From the NCBI RefSeq assembly GCF_017303155.1, contig NZ_JAEKJR010000002.1, forward strand, positions 1,860,001 to 1,924,000: DNA of 64,000 nt, in the 5' to 3' direction. The position numbers and the translations under genes were made by a program. Below, one piece after another: positions 17,981 to 27,626 of this stretch (its first letter is position 1; the number at the start of each line of letters is the position of its first letter). Source of the DNA: Microbulbifer salipaludis (lineage in GTDB: Bacteria > Pseudomonadota > Gammaproteobacteria > Pseudomonadales > Cellvibrionaceae). The notes beneath the pieces are model-generated. The model searched no databases and was not told the DNA's origin. It saw only the letters and a program-made list of their open reading frames with translations.

Positions 17981-19186
17981 TCACTGCGCCTGATGGCGCC
18001 ACGCCGCAAGCCGGGAGAATATGCGCGCGAGCGCGCTCTCGATCCCCGCCTGCGTCGCGAAGCCAATTTTCTTGGCAATATTTTGTCGTTCTTTGTATTC
18101 CACCTGATACAGGTCCGCATTCTGCGCCCTTGACGTCAGGTATTCATCCGAGGTTTTCAGCTCGTCAATCAGCGCAAGATCCAGCGCGCGCTGCCCAAAC
18201 CAAACCTCACCGGTGGCCACCTTTGCGATATCCAGCTGCGGGCGATACTCGGAAACAAAGTGCTGGAAGAGCGTGTGAATTTCCTCCAGGTCGCTCTGGA
18301 ATTTTTCTTTACCTTCCGCGGTGTTTTCGCCAAACATGGTCACTGTACGCTTGTATTCACCCGCGGTGAAAAGCTCGAAATCCACGTCATTGCGCTGCAG
18401 CAGGCGGTGGAAGTTTGGCAACTGCGCAACCACGCCAATGGATCCGAGCATGGCAAAGGGTGCAGCCAGTATGCGATCTGCAACACAAGCCATCATATAA
18501 CCACCACTGGCAGCCACCTTGTCGACGGCAATGGTCAGTTTCACTCCCGCACTGCGCACCCTGGCCAGCTGGCTCGCCGCCAGGCCGTAGTTGGCCACCA
18601 TGCCCCCGGGACTCTCCAGAACAACCACAACTTCGTCGTCTTTCTGGGCGACCTGCAGTATTGCGGTAATTTCTTCCCGCAGGTTGGACAGCGCACTGGC
18701 CTTGATATCACCATCAAAGTGCACAACGAACAGCCGCTTGCGGTGTTCACTCGTCTCCGCACTTTGCGGCTCGCTTTCGCCAACAACCGAGGACTGCCCC
18801 GCCGCTTCGGCATCCGCCTCCGCCTGCTCAGCGGGCTGGACTTCCTGCGTTTCCGCCGAGCCGGAGCCCTTTTTCTCTTTATGAGCCTTTGCCTGCGCCT
18901 TGCGTTCGGCTTTATGTTGTTTGGCGCGGGCCTTGGCTTCGGCCTTGCGATCCTTTTCCTGCTGTTTTTTGCGCTCCGCGTAGTCAGCGTCATCCATGAG
19001 CGCTTCCAGGAGGGTTTCTTTCATGTCCTGATAGCGGTCATTCAGGTGCGTCACGGCAATATGACCGGGTTGCCGGTCTTTCATGTGCGACCGGTTTGCC
19101 ACCACGATTCCGATCACCACCAGCAGCGCCACAACGATGGTCACTACTTTTGCCAGAAACAATCCATATTCACTGAGAAATTCCAC
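17981..19186 (-). CDS. sohB: Protease SohB (inner-membrane S49 peptidase)
   Basis: A 401-residue S49 peptidase with an N-terminal membrane helix (about 9-30). A charged Lys/Glu/Ala-rich segment (about 65-148) looks like a coiled coil or disordered linker. The catalytic domain follows, with nucleophile Ser227 in AASGGY and general base Lys279 in GEYKRT. E. coli SohB is about 349 residues, so the extra length sits in the charged linker. It degrades periplasmic or membrane proteins. The active-site pair is intact. Confidence 0.92.
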   Translation of the reverse strand: MEFLSEYGLFLAKVVTIVVALLVVIGIVVANRSHMKDRQPGHIAVTHLNDRYQDMKETLLEALMDDADYAERKKQQEKDRKAEAKARAKQHKAERKAQAKAHKEKKGSGSAETQEVQPAEQAEADAEAAGQSSVVGESEPQSAETSEHRKRLFVVHFDGDIKASALSNLREEITAILQVAQKDDEVVVVLESPGGMVANYGLAASQLARVRSAGVKLTIAVDKVAASGGYMMACVADRILAAPFAMLGSIGVVAQLPNFHRLLQRNDVDFELFTAGEYKRTVTMFGENTAEGKEKFQSDLEEIHTLFQHFVSEYRPQLDIAKVATGEVWFGQRALDLALIDELKTSDEYLTSRAQNADLYQVEYKERQNIAKKIGFATQAGIESALARIFSRLAAWRHQAQ

Positions 19187-19238
19187 TCAACCCCCAAATT
19201 CCAATTTACTGATTTGGCACACAGGCGAAGCCCGCTGC

Positions 19239-19889
19239 CTATTGCCATTCGTTCAGTGCGGTGCGCGCCTGCTGGTTCAGCGGCCGCGCCAGCAGACCGG
19301 TATGGCTGATACGCACCTCATACACGGCACCATCCTGCATCGGCAGGAAAGTCGCACTACCGTACACGGCGTCCACCACCGGTACACGATTATCCATGTC
19401 ACGTAACAGCGCCCAGACATCCACACCGTGTCCACTCTCGCCCAGGGCGTGGACCGAGCGCTCTTTGGTGCGCTCATCCTGTAGCGTGAGATAGCGCCCG
19501 CTGAGTCGATCGAGGCGATAGGCCGGTTCAATGCCCCACCGCGCCAGCACCCCTTTCCACTTCAGCATTCTCGCATCCAGCTGCCATTGGTCGCCGTACA
19601 ACTCAAACTCTTGGGAGATACCGTCTTCATCGGCAAACTTCACCATAAAGTGCTGATCGCCCATACGTTCGAAACTCACCGTTCCGACGCTGTGCTCTTG
19701 TTCCAGATTCCGGTAGCTGTATACGTCCAGGGCCACCAGAACGATCAACAGCGCCCCCGCCAGTAACAGCAGGCCCACTGTTCCCCGCAGAAACCCGAAC
19801 AGCCAATTGCCCTTCAGCAACACCTTACCGCCCCAAAACACCAGCAGCAGGGCGATGAACGCAATCAGAAACGTAATCGCGATATACAT
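19239..19889 (-). CDS. Membrane-anchored protein of unknown function
   Basis: A 216-residue protein with two N-terminal hydrophobic segments (about 2-22 and 34-56) and a soluble C-terminal domain (about 60-216). The latter contains ELYGDQWQLDARMLKWKG and YRLDRLSGRYLTLQDE. Similar proteins are often labelled multidrug transporter or cation/multidrug efflux pump in Pseudomonas genomes, but two helices cannot form a pump and nothing supports that name. It lies 52 nt upstream of sohB on the same strand and may share its transcript. Confidence 0.75.
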   Translation of the reverse strand: MYIAITFLIAFIALLLVFWGGKVLLKGNWLFGFLRGTVGLLLLAGALLIVLVALDVYSYRNLEQEHSVGTVSFERMGDQHFMVKFADEDGISQEFELYGDQWQLDARMLKWKGVLARWGIEPAYRLDRLSGRYLTLQDERTKERSVHALGESGHGVDVWALLRDMDNRVPVVDAVYGSATFLPMQDGAVYEVRISHTGLLARPLNQQARTALNEWQ

Positions 19890-19946
19890 TGTCTTTGCCT
19901 CGTAATTTGGCGAAATTATTTGGCGGAGCTACACCGCACCCAACAT

Positions 19947-20768
19947 TCAATCCATTTCAATAAATGTACGAATCAATTGCCCGGAAAGGGTCTGTGCCGG
20001 TGGGATATCTTCAGGCACCTGTGACCGCTTATACCACCGGGCTTCTGAGATTTCTTCTTTGTCGGGAACCAGCGTACCGCCGGTTGCCTCGACCAGAAAA
20101 CCGATCATCAACTGCCCAGGGAAAGGCCAAGACTGGCTACCCACATAATGTGCCTCCCCGGTTTCAAGGCCCACCTCTTCGTAAACTTCCCGGGCCAGCG
20201 CCTGCTCGGCGTTTTCCCCCGGTTCGATAAAACCGGCCAGCGCGGTATACAGAGCCTTGCGGTGGCGGGCATGACGGGCCAACAGGCACTGGTCCCCGCG
20301 CGTGACAAGCATAATGACACAGGGGGATATACGGGGATATACCGCCAAAGAGCAGTGTTCGCACACCCGTGCGCGATCGCGCGAATGGTAGACGGTCTGG
20401 GCACCACAGCGGCCGCAGAACTGGTGATCGAGATCCCAGTTCACCACCTGTGTCGCGCGCCCTACCAGAAAGAAAAGCGACTCTTCCACGGCACCCAGCA
20501 GACTCCTTAGCCCGCGCCATTCGCAACCGGGGATATCGACCCTCATGGGTAAATGATGCACACCACAGGCACCACCGCGCCACTCACCGAGGTAGTGACT
20601 CACGCTGGTACCCTGCTCCGTAAATGGGTGGGTCGCAGGAATCTGAACAGGAAGCACGCGATGCAGCGGTCCCTGATGAGAGCACAGTACTTCGCCGCCG
20701 GAAACCACGATGTGCCAATGAAATTCCGGATGCGGTAGCACGCACCCGGCGGAACTGAAGTCTGTCAT
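19947..20768 (-). CDS. nudC: NADH pyrophosphatase / NAD-cap hydrolase NudC
   Basis: A 273-residue Nudix hydrolase. The zinc ribbon Cys118, Cys121, Cys136, Cys139 (FCGRC and CEHC) precedes the Nudix box at 179-200 (GFIEPGENAEQA then REVYEEVG). The NudC-specific SQSWPFPGQLM follows at about 211. It hydrolyses NAD(H) to NMN(H) and AMP and removes NAD caps from RNA. It sits upstream of fimL on the same strand (reverse orientation), as in Pseudomonas. All expected catalytic residues are present. Confidence 0.94.
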   Translation of the reverse strand: MTDFSSAGCVLPHPEFHWHIVVSGGEVLCSHQGPLHRVLPVQIPATHPFTEQGTSVSHYLGEWRGGACGVHHLPMRVDIPGCEWRGLRSLLGAVEESLFFLVGRATQVVNWDLDHQFCGRCGAQTVYHSRDRARVCEHCSLAVYPRISPCVIMLVTRGDQCLLARHARHRKALYTALAGFIEPGENAEQALAREVYEEVGLETGEAHYVGSQSWPFPGQLMIGFLVEATGGTLVPDKEEISEARWYKRSQVPEDIPPAQTLSGQLIRTFIEMD

Positions 20769-20821
20769 AGCAGGTTCGAATTCGCCCGATATCGAGCCCT
20801 AGACTGTATCATCGGGTGATA

Positions 20822-22519
20822 TCAAGCAACCTCCACCGGATACCCGAGGGCTTCGAGGCTCTCTACCGCCAGATCCAGGGATTGTTGGTCGGCCTGACGG
20901 TGGAGCTTTATCTCGCCCAGGTAGTATTCCAGGCTGATGATGGCATCGGCAAAAATCTCCAGGGACTGTTCTACCGCGGGAGCCACGTTCTTTTGATCGA
21001 TCACGGCATCGACAAAATGCGCGAGACGCTCAACCACGGCCGCCGCGCGCGCGAGGCCCACCACAACCAAACCACCGCGCACACTATTCAATGTGGTGGA
21101 CACATTGCGAATGTGTCCGTGATCAAATCCGGAATCGGCATATGAGCCCAGCGCACGCTTGATCAGTGACAGACCGGCTTCGGCTTCTTTCAGCACCGCC
21201 AGCTCGGCCTCCGCCAGCTGACTACGCTCTGGAGCAATATCCGCCTGACCGGTCTCATCCAGCTCGATACTGCCGCTCTGGCGCAGTGCACGGATGGTGC
21301 TGTCGACGGTCAGAATCTGATTGGTCAACTGCTGCAGTGCGTTATCGGCAGCGCGGCCGCCAGTGTGTGCGCAGGTCCGGTACGCGGACAGGGAGCCCGA
21401 CAGGTTTTCGCCGATGCGACGGAAGTTGAGCAGCACCAGCGTATTGGCGATTCGGCGCAGGGTGTCTACCAGCCCCCCCTCTTCATCGAGATCGGCAGCG
21501 CCCAGGGTTTCGGCATCGTCCAGCATTCGACGCACACCCGACAGCTCCTCATCCAGCGCATTGGCAACGGCGGCGATCGCCGTGGCGCCGGGCCCGCCGA
21601 GGCTTGCACGGTCGCGTTCCAGCTCCGGCTCACGATAGGGCAAAGGTTTGATACCAAAAACCTGCAACAGCCTCTCGCCCTGCTCCGAAGGACCCGCAAG
21701 CGCCAGCCAGTAGAGACATTCTTTGATCAACACAGGCGGCGCAGGCTGATCCAGCGCTGCGTCCCCCTCGCGACAGATATTGCGCAGGCGACGATCCAGC
21801 ATGCTGAAGACCATCACACGCTGCCGGTTCACCAGCATTTCCCGAGACGCCATGGCGCTGATTGCGGAGCCGGCAACCGACCAGAGCTTGCCATTAGGGC
21901 GACCGGCACAGACACTGGCAATACGCTGTAAGGCGCGTGCCATCATGGTGTACGCCGGCCCGGAAGGCTTACCCTTCAGCAACGCCAGTAATCCCACCTG
22001 ATACATGTGCCGGAAGCGACGCACAAAGGTCTTCAGGTCTTCGGACATAACGGCCGAGGACACGACTCCCGGCACATTCGCATCCAGGCGACAACGCAGG
22101 AACTGGCTTTCTGGCACCGGCGCTTGGGCGCGGGAGAGACGCAGGTTATTGATATAGGGAACCAGAAGTTCCGGGCGTGGAGTGGCCCGGTTCTGGACAA
22201 AATCGAGGTAACGGGTCAGCACATAGAATGCTGTACCCACGCCCTCAAGGAGCTCCTCTGGCGACTGCTGGCGGTCCTGCAGCAGATCCCCCATGGCGAC
22301 CAGCATTTCCTGGGCCAAAAGCTCGGCGGCCTTTAGCTGCACCATCTGCAGTACGCCGGTGACCTGACGCAGGCCCTGAATGCTCTTTTCGAGGGAGGCC
22401 TTGTTCGCGTGGTCGGCGGCAAACTGGTCCAGGTGAGCGGCAGCCCCTTCGATACTGGCGACCAGCTCGTCTTTTACCAGGCTGACGGAGGTCAGGTTGA
22501 TTTCGCGCAATTCACTCAT
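20822..22519 (-). CDS. fimL: Twitching motility / cAMP-signalling scaffold FimL
   Basis: A 565-residue cytoplasmic, almost entirely helical protein resembling Pseudomonas aeruginosa FimL (about 556 residues). FimL is homologous to the N-terminal Hpt region of ChpA but lacks phosphorylatable histidines. In Pseudomonas it links the Chp chemosensory system to type IV pili and to adenylate cyclase CyaB. The identification rests on length, composition and location between nudC and nhaB as in Pseudomonas. No chemosensory or pilus gene is present in this window. Confidence 0.8.
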   Translation of the reverse strand: MSELREINLTSVSLVKDELVASIEGAAAHLDQFAADHANKASLEKSIQGLRQVTGVLQMVQLKAAELLAQEMLVAMGDLLQDRQQSPEELLEGVGTAFYVLTRYLDFVQNRATPRPELLVPYINNLRLSRAQAPVPESQFLRCRLDANVPGVVSSAVMSEDLKTFVRRFRHMYQVGLLALLKGKPSGPAYTMMARALQRIASVCAGRPNGKLWSVAGSAISAMASREMLVNRQRVMVFSMLDRRLRNICREGDAALDQPAPPVLIKECLYWLALAGPSEQGERLLQVFGIKPLPYREPELERDRASLGGPGATAIAAVANALDEELSGVRRMLDDAETLGAADLDEEGGLVDTLRRIANTLVLLNFRRIGENLSGSLSAYRTCAHTGGRAADNALQQLTNQILTVDSTIRALRQSGSIELDETGQADIAPERSQLAEAELAVLKEAEAGLSLIKRALGSYADSGFDHGHIRNVSTTLNSVRGGLVVVGLARAAAVVERLAHFVDAVIDQKNVAPAVEQSLEIFADAIISLEYYLGEIKLHRQADQQSLDLAVESLEALGYPVEVA

Positions 22520-22831
22520 TGCCTACACCACTGCAATTTTCTTTCTATTTATTTAGACCCAGCCCACCCGTGTACCACCGGGTGGCTTCCCTTCCCACCG
22601 CAACGAACGCGCAGCGGGATACTGTCAGGCAGAAGGGCAATTTATACCAAACCGCACGATAGTCTACCTTTCACCCCCGATTTTCTACCGAACAATCGAC
22701 AAAATAGGATGACAAACCAGGTAACCGGCAAAACCAATTGAATTTTCCGGCAGAAATGGGTAGCTTCCCGCGCGCCCCGGGCCAACGGCACCGAGGCCCG
22801 CCCTACGGAGAACCAAGGAAGCATCACCGGC
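22520..22831. other. Divergent intergenic region fimL / nhaB
   Basis: 312 nt without a gene. A 7-bp hairpin CCACCCG / CGGGTGG lies at 22564-22585 (leader of fimL on the minus strand). The middle part (22635-22745) is AT-richer and must hold the two promoters, but no clear -35/-10 pair can be picked by eye. Confidence 0.4.
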
Positions 22832-24364
22832 ATGAACGCGCTCGACTACACCCATTCCACCCCAGGCGGCAGTATCGGCCGCGCTTTCAGTGCAAACTTT
22901 CTCGGTGAGGCTCCCAACTGGTACAAGTTGACCATTGCTGCTTTTTTGATCATCAACCCGATCATACTGTATACAACCTCCCCGTTTGTCACCGGCTGGG
23001 TATTGATTGGGGAGTTTATTTTCACACTCGCCATGGCGCTGAAGTGCTACCCGCTGCAACCGGGCGGGCTGCTAGCCATTGAAGCGGTATTACTGAAAAT
23101 GACCAGCAGCGAATCCGTATTCCACGAAGTCAGTGAAAATATCCAGGTCATTTTGTTGCTGATGTTCATGGTCGCAGGCATCTATTTTATGAAAAGCCTG
23201 CTGCTCTATGTCTTTACCAAGCTGCTGATCAATGTCCGCTCCAAAACCACACTGTCACTGCTCTTTTGCGGTGTATCAGCCATCCTGTCGGCATTTCTCG
23301 ATGCGCTGACCGTCACCGCGGTGTTGATCGCCGTGGCCATCGGCTTTTATGCCGTGTACCACAAAGTGGCCTCCAATCGGCAGGCACATCCGGAGCACGA
23401 CCACTCCAGCGATGACACCGTTGTCGAATACCATCGCTCCGATCTGGACCAGTTCCGCGCGTTTCTCCGCAGCCTCATTATGCACGGTGCCGTGGGCACT
23501 GCACTGGGCGGCGTGTGCACCCTGGTGGGTGAACCGCAAAATCTGCTGATCGCGGAAAAGGCCGGCTGGGACTTCCTGGAATTTTTCCTCAACATGGCAC
23601 CAGTGACGGTACCTGCCCTGGCGGCCGGGCTCATCACCTGCTTTTTTCTCGAGAAAACCGCCATCGCCGGCTACGGCGCCAAGCTGCCACACGCGGTGCG
23701 TGAGGTGCTTGCGAATTTCGCCAGAGACCAGGAACAGAAACGCAGCAAGCGCGATGTCGTGGAACTCTGGGTACAGGGCGTAGTGGCTGTCATTCTGGTG
23801 CTTTCACTCGCCTTTCACGTGGCGGAAGTCGGGATTATCGGCCTGATGATCATTGTGCTGCTCACGGCATTCAACGGCGTGATCCAAGAGGCCCGCATCG
23901 GCCACGCGTTTGAAGAAGCCCTCCCGTTCACCGCCCTGCTGGTGGTGTTTTTCGCCATCGTTGCGGTGATCCACGAACAACACCTGTTCGAACCGATTAC
24001 CCACTTTGTGCTGAGCCTTGAACCCGAGCAGCAGCCTGGCATGCTGTTTTTGGCCAACGGCGTTCTCTCCATGATCAGTGATAATGTGTTCGTCGCCACC
24101 GTTTACATCAATGAAGTGAAAACCGCACTGACCGCCGGGGAAATTACCCGCGAACACTTCGACAAGCTGGCGATCGCCATCAATACCGGCACCAATCTGC
24201 CGAGTGTTGCCACGCCGAACGGCCAGGCCGCCTTCCTTTTCCTGCTCACCTCGGCACTGGCGCCGCTGATCCGCCTCTCCTATGGCCGTATGGTCATCAT
24301 GGCGCTGCCCTACACTCTGGTGCTGACCGCCGTCGCGCTCTTTTGTGTGGTTTACGCCCTGTAG
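22832..24364 (+). CDS. nhaB: Na+/H+ antiporter NhaB
   Basis: A 510-residue inner-membrane antiporter (E. coli NhaB 513), with about 12 hydrophobic helices spread over the length. Family segments include [10 protein letters not shown] near the start, [23 protein letters not shown] and [20 protein letters not shown] (about 228-247). Near the C-terminus are [16 protein letters not shown] and [17 protein letters not shown]. It extrudes Na+ in exchange for H+, in keeping with a marine lifestyle. AAGGA lies 12 nt before the ATG, slightly far for a ribosome site. Divergent from fimL. Confidence 0.95.
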   Translation: MNALDYTHSTPGGSIGRAFSANFLGEAPNWYKLTIAAFLIINPIILYTTSPFVTGWVLIGEFIFTLAMALKCYPLQPGGLLAIEAVLLKMTSSESVFHEVSENIQVILLLMFMVAGIYFMKSLLLYVFTKLLINVRSKTTLSLLFCGVSAILSAFLDALTVTAVLIAVAIGFYAVYHKVASNRQAHPEHDHSSDDTVVEYHRSDLDQFRAFLRSLIMHGAVGTALGGVCTLVGEPQNLLIAEKAGWDFLEFFLNMAPVTVPALAAGLITCFFLEKTAIAGYGAKLPHAVREVLANFARDQEQKRSKRDVVELWVQGVVAVILVLSLAFHVAEVGIIGLMIIVLLTAFNGVIQEARIGHAFEEALPFTALLVVFFAIVAVIHEQHLFEPITHFVLSLEPEQQPGMLFLANGVLSMISDNVFVATVYINEVKTALTAGEITREHFDKLAIAINTGTNLPSVATPNGQAAFLFLLTSALAPLIRLSYGRMVIMALPYTLVLTAVALFCVVYAL

Positions 24365-24405
24365 GAAGATACCCACTCCGCTGATTCACGAGCCGTCCCA
24401 CACAA

Positions 24406-24432
24406 CCAAAAATGGGGCCCGAATGCCCCATT
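24406..24432 (-). terminator. Terminator of rnhA-dnaQ
   Basis: On the minus strand AATGGGGC, loop ATTCGG, GCCCCATT then TTTGG, about 30 nt after the dnaQ stop. The T-tract continues the stem. It may also act weakly on nhaB. Confidence 0.7.
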
Positions 24433-24462
24433 GTGGTTTAGCGTCTGGCGGTTGCGCCACAG

Positions 24463-25188
24463 TTACCAGTAATGCTTACCTGCCGCCTTTTCCAGTAAAC
24501 CGATAAACTCCGCGTGCGCCTGCTCCTCCTCGGCGCTGGCACGCAGCACCGCAAGCGGTGCACGATCGGCACTCAGACGGCGGATTGACCCAGCTTCGCT
24601 CTGCTGGGTCTCTTCCCCTTCACGCTCATCGCCACCGTTGCCAGACCCCGCCAATGCGAGATCCGTCTGGCCGCCGGTCATCAACAGGTAGACGTCGGCC
24701 AGGATCTCCGCATCCAGCAGTGCGCCGTGCAAGTCTCGCTGGGAATTGTCGACGAAATAGCGCTTGCACAGCGCATCCAGGTTGTTTTTCTGCCCCGGAT
24801 GTTTTTCCCGGGCCATGGTGAGCGTATCAAGCACCCCGCAGTGTGCAGCGACGGACTGCCAACGGGGACTCCCGAGACGCTTGAGCTCGGCATCAATAAA
24901 GCCGACGTCGAACGGCGCGTTGTGTATAACCAGCTCTGCGCCGTCGCAAAAGGTCATGAAGTCATCGGCGATCTGGGAGAACACGGGCTTGTCAGCCAGG
25001 AACTCGTTGGTAATGCCGTGAACCTCGATCGCTCCGTCGTCTACTTCGCGCTCGGGATTAATATATTGATGGTAGTGCCGGCCGGTAAGCTTACGGTTGA
25101 TGAGCTCCACACAACCGATCTCGATAATACGGTGGCCCGATTTTGGATCCAGACCAGTGGTTTCCGTATCGAGAACAATCTGACGCAT
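24463..25188 (-). CDS. dnaQ: DNA polymerase III epsilon subunit (3-5 exonuclease)
   Basis: A 241-residue proofreading exonuclease of the replicative polymerase. Exo I is DTETTG with the first two catalytic acids (Asp7, Glu9). Exo II is HNAPFDVGF and the Exo III-epsilon block is HGALLDAEILADVY. A variable linker and a C-terminal tail that contacts the alpha subunit follow. Start at 25188 (MRQIVLDTETTG) fits E. coli DnaQ (243 residues) and follows a G-rich ribosome site; the longer frame would overlap rnhA. It is 4 nt downstream of rnhA. Confidence 0.95.
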   Translation of the reverse strand: MRQIVLDTETTGLDPKSGHRIIEIGCVELINRKLTGRHYHQYINPEREVDDGAIEVHGITNEFLADKPVFSQIADDFMTFCDGAELVIHNAPFDVGFIDAELKRLGSPRWQSVAAHCGVLDTLTMAREKHPGQKNNLDALCKRYFVDNSQRDLHGALLDAEILADVYLLMTGGQTDLALAGSGNGGDEREGEETQQSEAGSIRRLSADRAPLAVLRASAEEEQAHAEFIGLLEKAAGKHYW

Positions 25189-25192
25189 ACTA

Positions 25193-25633
25193 TTACCCCC
25201 CAAGCTCATCGATGCCGCGGTTTGCCAACGCATCCGCCCGCTCATTACCGGGATTACCGGAATGCCCCTTTACCCAATGCCACTGCACGTCGTGATGGGC
25301 AATGGCTTCATCCAGCGCCTGCCACAGGTCTGCATTTTTAACCGGTTTCTTATTGGCGGTTTTCCAGCCGTTTCGCTTCCAGTTGTGAATCCAGCCGGTA
25401 ATGCCCTGGCGCACATATTGCGAGTCCGTGTGGAGGTCCACCTGACAGCGCTGATTGAGCGCATCGAGCGCCTGGATCGCAGCCATCAGCTCCATACGAT
25501 TATTCGTCGTCAAGGCTTCGCCACCACAGAGTTCTTTTTCTGCATCGCCGCTCTTCAGCAATGCCCCCCAGCCCCCGGGACCCGGATTACCCCGGCAGGC
25601 GCCGTCGGTATAGATGGTAACTTGTTTCAACAC
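25193..25633 (-). CDS. rnhA: Ribonuclease HI
   Basis: A 146-residue endonuclease that cuts RNA in RNA:DNA hybrids. The start [17 protein letters not shown] holds the first catalytic Asp10. ELMAAIQAL carries the Glu, LHTDSQYV the second Asp, and [14 protein letters not shown] the His and final Asp. Length and motifs are standard. Upstream of dnaQ with a 4-nt gap, as in Pseudomonas. Confidence 0.96.
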   Translation of the reverse strand: MLKQVTIYTDGACRGNPGPGGWGALLKSGDAEKELCGGEALTTNNRMELMAAIQALDALNQRCQVDLHTDSQYVRQGITGWIHNWKRNGWKTANKKPVKNADLWQALDEAIAHHDVQWHWVKGHSGNPGNERADALANRGIDELGG

Positions 25634-25686
25634 AGACTCTTGTCATTCAAACGGGATTCAGTGGGCCCGCAAACGGGGCCCGCTAT

Positions 25687-26502
25687 TTACGGCTTCTTGT
25701 GGCGGCCGGTGTGACGGTGTTTGGCAGCGACCCGCGGGCTACTGGGAACCGCGCTCAATGCAGGTTTTTTGTCGCCGTTCCAGTTGAGCTTGATGGTGCG
25801 CATCCTGGCCACTTCTTTGCGCGCGACTATGATGTAAAAGCCCCCACAGGGCAAGTGCCAGCGGTTGCCCATACGCTCCATCCAGGCGGTCTTTGCCAGT
25901 AAGTCGGCATGCTGGAGCGGCAAGCGGAAGAACCCCCGCTCCGCGGGTGCCGCGTGCAGATCCAACAGGTGCATCCAATCCGCGATTCGTGCCGCACGCA
26001 GCTGGTTACCCCGCTGATACGCACTGGCAGAGCGAAATACACGCGACAATCCCAACAGGGAAAAAGGATTAAAGCCGATCACGACCATGTGCCCGCCAGG
26101 AATCAATACCCGCGCAGCCTCCCGCAATACTTGATGCGGGCGCGGAGAAAAATCGAGCTGGTGGTGGAGCACCGCCACATCAATAGACTCGGACGGCAGC
26201 GGCAACTGCTCAAAGTCCACCAGTGCATCACCGCCACCATCAACGCAGGGGCTCAGCCGAAACCGGTGGTTGATCCGGCTACAGGCCGCGAAGTCCACCT
26301 TGCGCGCCACACTCGCCTGCATCAGATGATAACCGAACAGCCCCTCCACCAGAGGCTGGGCAAGCGCGAGTTGCTGGGTCAGAATCTCTTGGCCCAGCGA
26401 ACTCTCAAACCAGTCTCCCAGGCTGACACACGATTCTGCCAGCGAGACAACCTGATCTGCACCGCGATCGAACAGGGGTTTACGGCCCGTTTCTCTGCTC
26501 AT
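25687..26502 (-). CDS. Class I SAM-dependent methyltransferase
   Basis: A 271-residue methyltransferase with a degenerate SAM motif I. The post-I region is recognisable: FEQLPLPSESIDVAVLHHQLDF, then HQVLREAARVLIPGGHMVVIGF. A Lys/Arg-rich tail (about 245-271) may bind nucleic acid. Methyltransferases of this type sit between gloB and rnhA in Pseudomonas (PA1814-like). Substrate unknown. Start at 26502 is supported by AGGAG six nt upstream; the frame extends 24 codons further but lacks a ribosome site there. Divergent from gloB. Confidence 0.8.
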   Translation of the reverse strand: MSRETGRKPLFDRGADQVVSLAESCVSLGDWFESSLGQEILTQQLALAQPLVEGLFGYHLMQASVARKVDFAACSRINHRFRLSPCVDGGGDALVDFEQLPLPSESIDVAVLHHQLDFSPRPHQVLREAARVLIPGGHMVVIGFNPFSLLGLSRVFRSASAYQRGNQLRAARIADWMHLLDLHAAPAERGFFRLPLQHADLLAKTAWMERMGNRWHLPCGGFYIIVARKEVARMRTIKLNWNGDKKPALSAVPSSPRVAAKHRHTGRHKKP

Positions 26503-26653
26503 CTGCAGCTCCTGATCCTTGATAAAGTAAACTGACGTTGCCTGTGCCAGCATGTCAATACAGCCCCCAACCACCGTGACGGGACCCGGCCTGTGTTAAG
26601 GTTGCCCAAACAAAACCAGATTCCAGACTACGTTAGGTTAGCGGGGAGTACCG

Positions 26654-27412
26654 ATGATCACAATCCACCCGATATCGGCTTTTAGCGACAACTATATCTG
26701 GCATTTGCATCAAGATCGCGAACATTGGGTGGTAGACCCCGGAGATGCCACCCCGGTGATAGATGCTTTGGGAGAGCAGCAGCTGCAGGGCATCCTGCTC
26801 ACCCACCACCACTTCGACCACACCGGCGGGGTGCAGGCCCTCAAGGAAAAGTATGACTGTGAGGTCTATGGTCCGGCGTCAATCCAGGGCGTCACTCGCC
26901 CCCTGCAGGACGGCGACCGCTTTTCCCTGTTGGGATGCGACTGCGAGGTGATCGCTGTCCCCGGACACACCCTTGATCACATCGCCCTGGTGCTCACTGA
27001 AGGCAGCACTACCCACCTGTTTTGTGGCGACACCCTGTTCGCGGCCGGCTGTGGGCGCCTGTTTGAGGGCACCCCACAACAGATGCACCAGTCGCTGTCG
27101 CGCCTGGCGGCCCTCCCTGAAGCAACCAAGGTCTACTGCGCGCACGAATACACCCTCGCCAACCTCGCCTTTGCCGCCGCCGCGGAGCCCGGCAACCCGG
27201 ATATCAAGGAACGTATGGCCGCGGCACGCGCTGCGCGCGCACAAAATCACCCAACGCTACCCTCCACCATCGGAACCGAGTTGCAAACCAACCCCTTCCT
27301 GCGCACCCAGTCTCCAGAAATTCAGGCACAGGCTGCTGCGCAAGGAGGCGACACGGCAAAAACAGCTGTAGAAATATTCGCCAGTTTACGCCGCTGGAAG
27401 GACACTTTTTGA
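26654..27412 (+). CDS. gloB: Hydroxyacylglutathione hydrolase (glyoxalase II)
   Basis: A 252-residue metallo-beta-lactamase-fold enzyme. Binuclear metal ligands are in THHHFDHTGG (about 50-59), PGHTLDH (about 104-110), CGDTLFAAGCGR (about 124-135) and CAHEYTLANL (about 161-170). The C-terminal SLRRWKD matches the GloB glutathione-binding tail. It hydrolyses S-lactoylglutathione to lactate and glutathione, completing methylglyoxal detoxification. A GGGGAG ribosome site precedes the ATG. Confidence 0.95.
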   Translation: MITIHPISAFSDNYIWHLHQDREHWVVDPGDATPVIDALGEQQLQGILLTHHHFDHTGGVQALKEKYDCEVYGPASIQGVTRPLQDGDRFSLLGCDCEVIAVPGHTLDHIALVLTEGSTTHLFCGDTLFAAGCGRLFEGTPQQMHQSLSRLAALPEATKVYCAHEYTLANLAFAAAAEPGNPDIKERMAAARAARAQNHPTLPSTIGTELQTNPFLRTQSPEIQAQAAAQGGDTAKTAVEIFASLRRWKDTF

Positions 27413-27626
27413 CCAACTTGCATTGACCGGAACCAACCTCCATCTTTAGAATCAGACAATTGCTAATTAACGCTCATACGTATTACTCGATTACGGTGAC
27501 AACAGGCCCTTCGAGCCAGCGCCGTGCCGTAACAGTGACAAAGTAGTAGTCAGCACCGTGGGTGAGCGGAACCCGCGTAGCCAGATAACAAGAGCCAACA
27601 GATAACGACAGACTGCGGATACCAGA

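Noticed and set aside
18260..19309. 349-codon plus-strand frame antisense to sohB
   Set aside because: SohB has intact Ser227/Lys279; the opposite frame has leucine-rich noise.
19239..19889. Multidrug efflux label for the two-helix membrane protein
   Set aside because: Only two hydrophobic segments and no transporter motif; the label used in some genomes is not supported.
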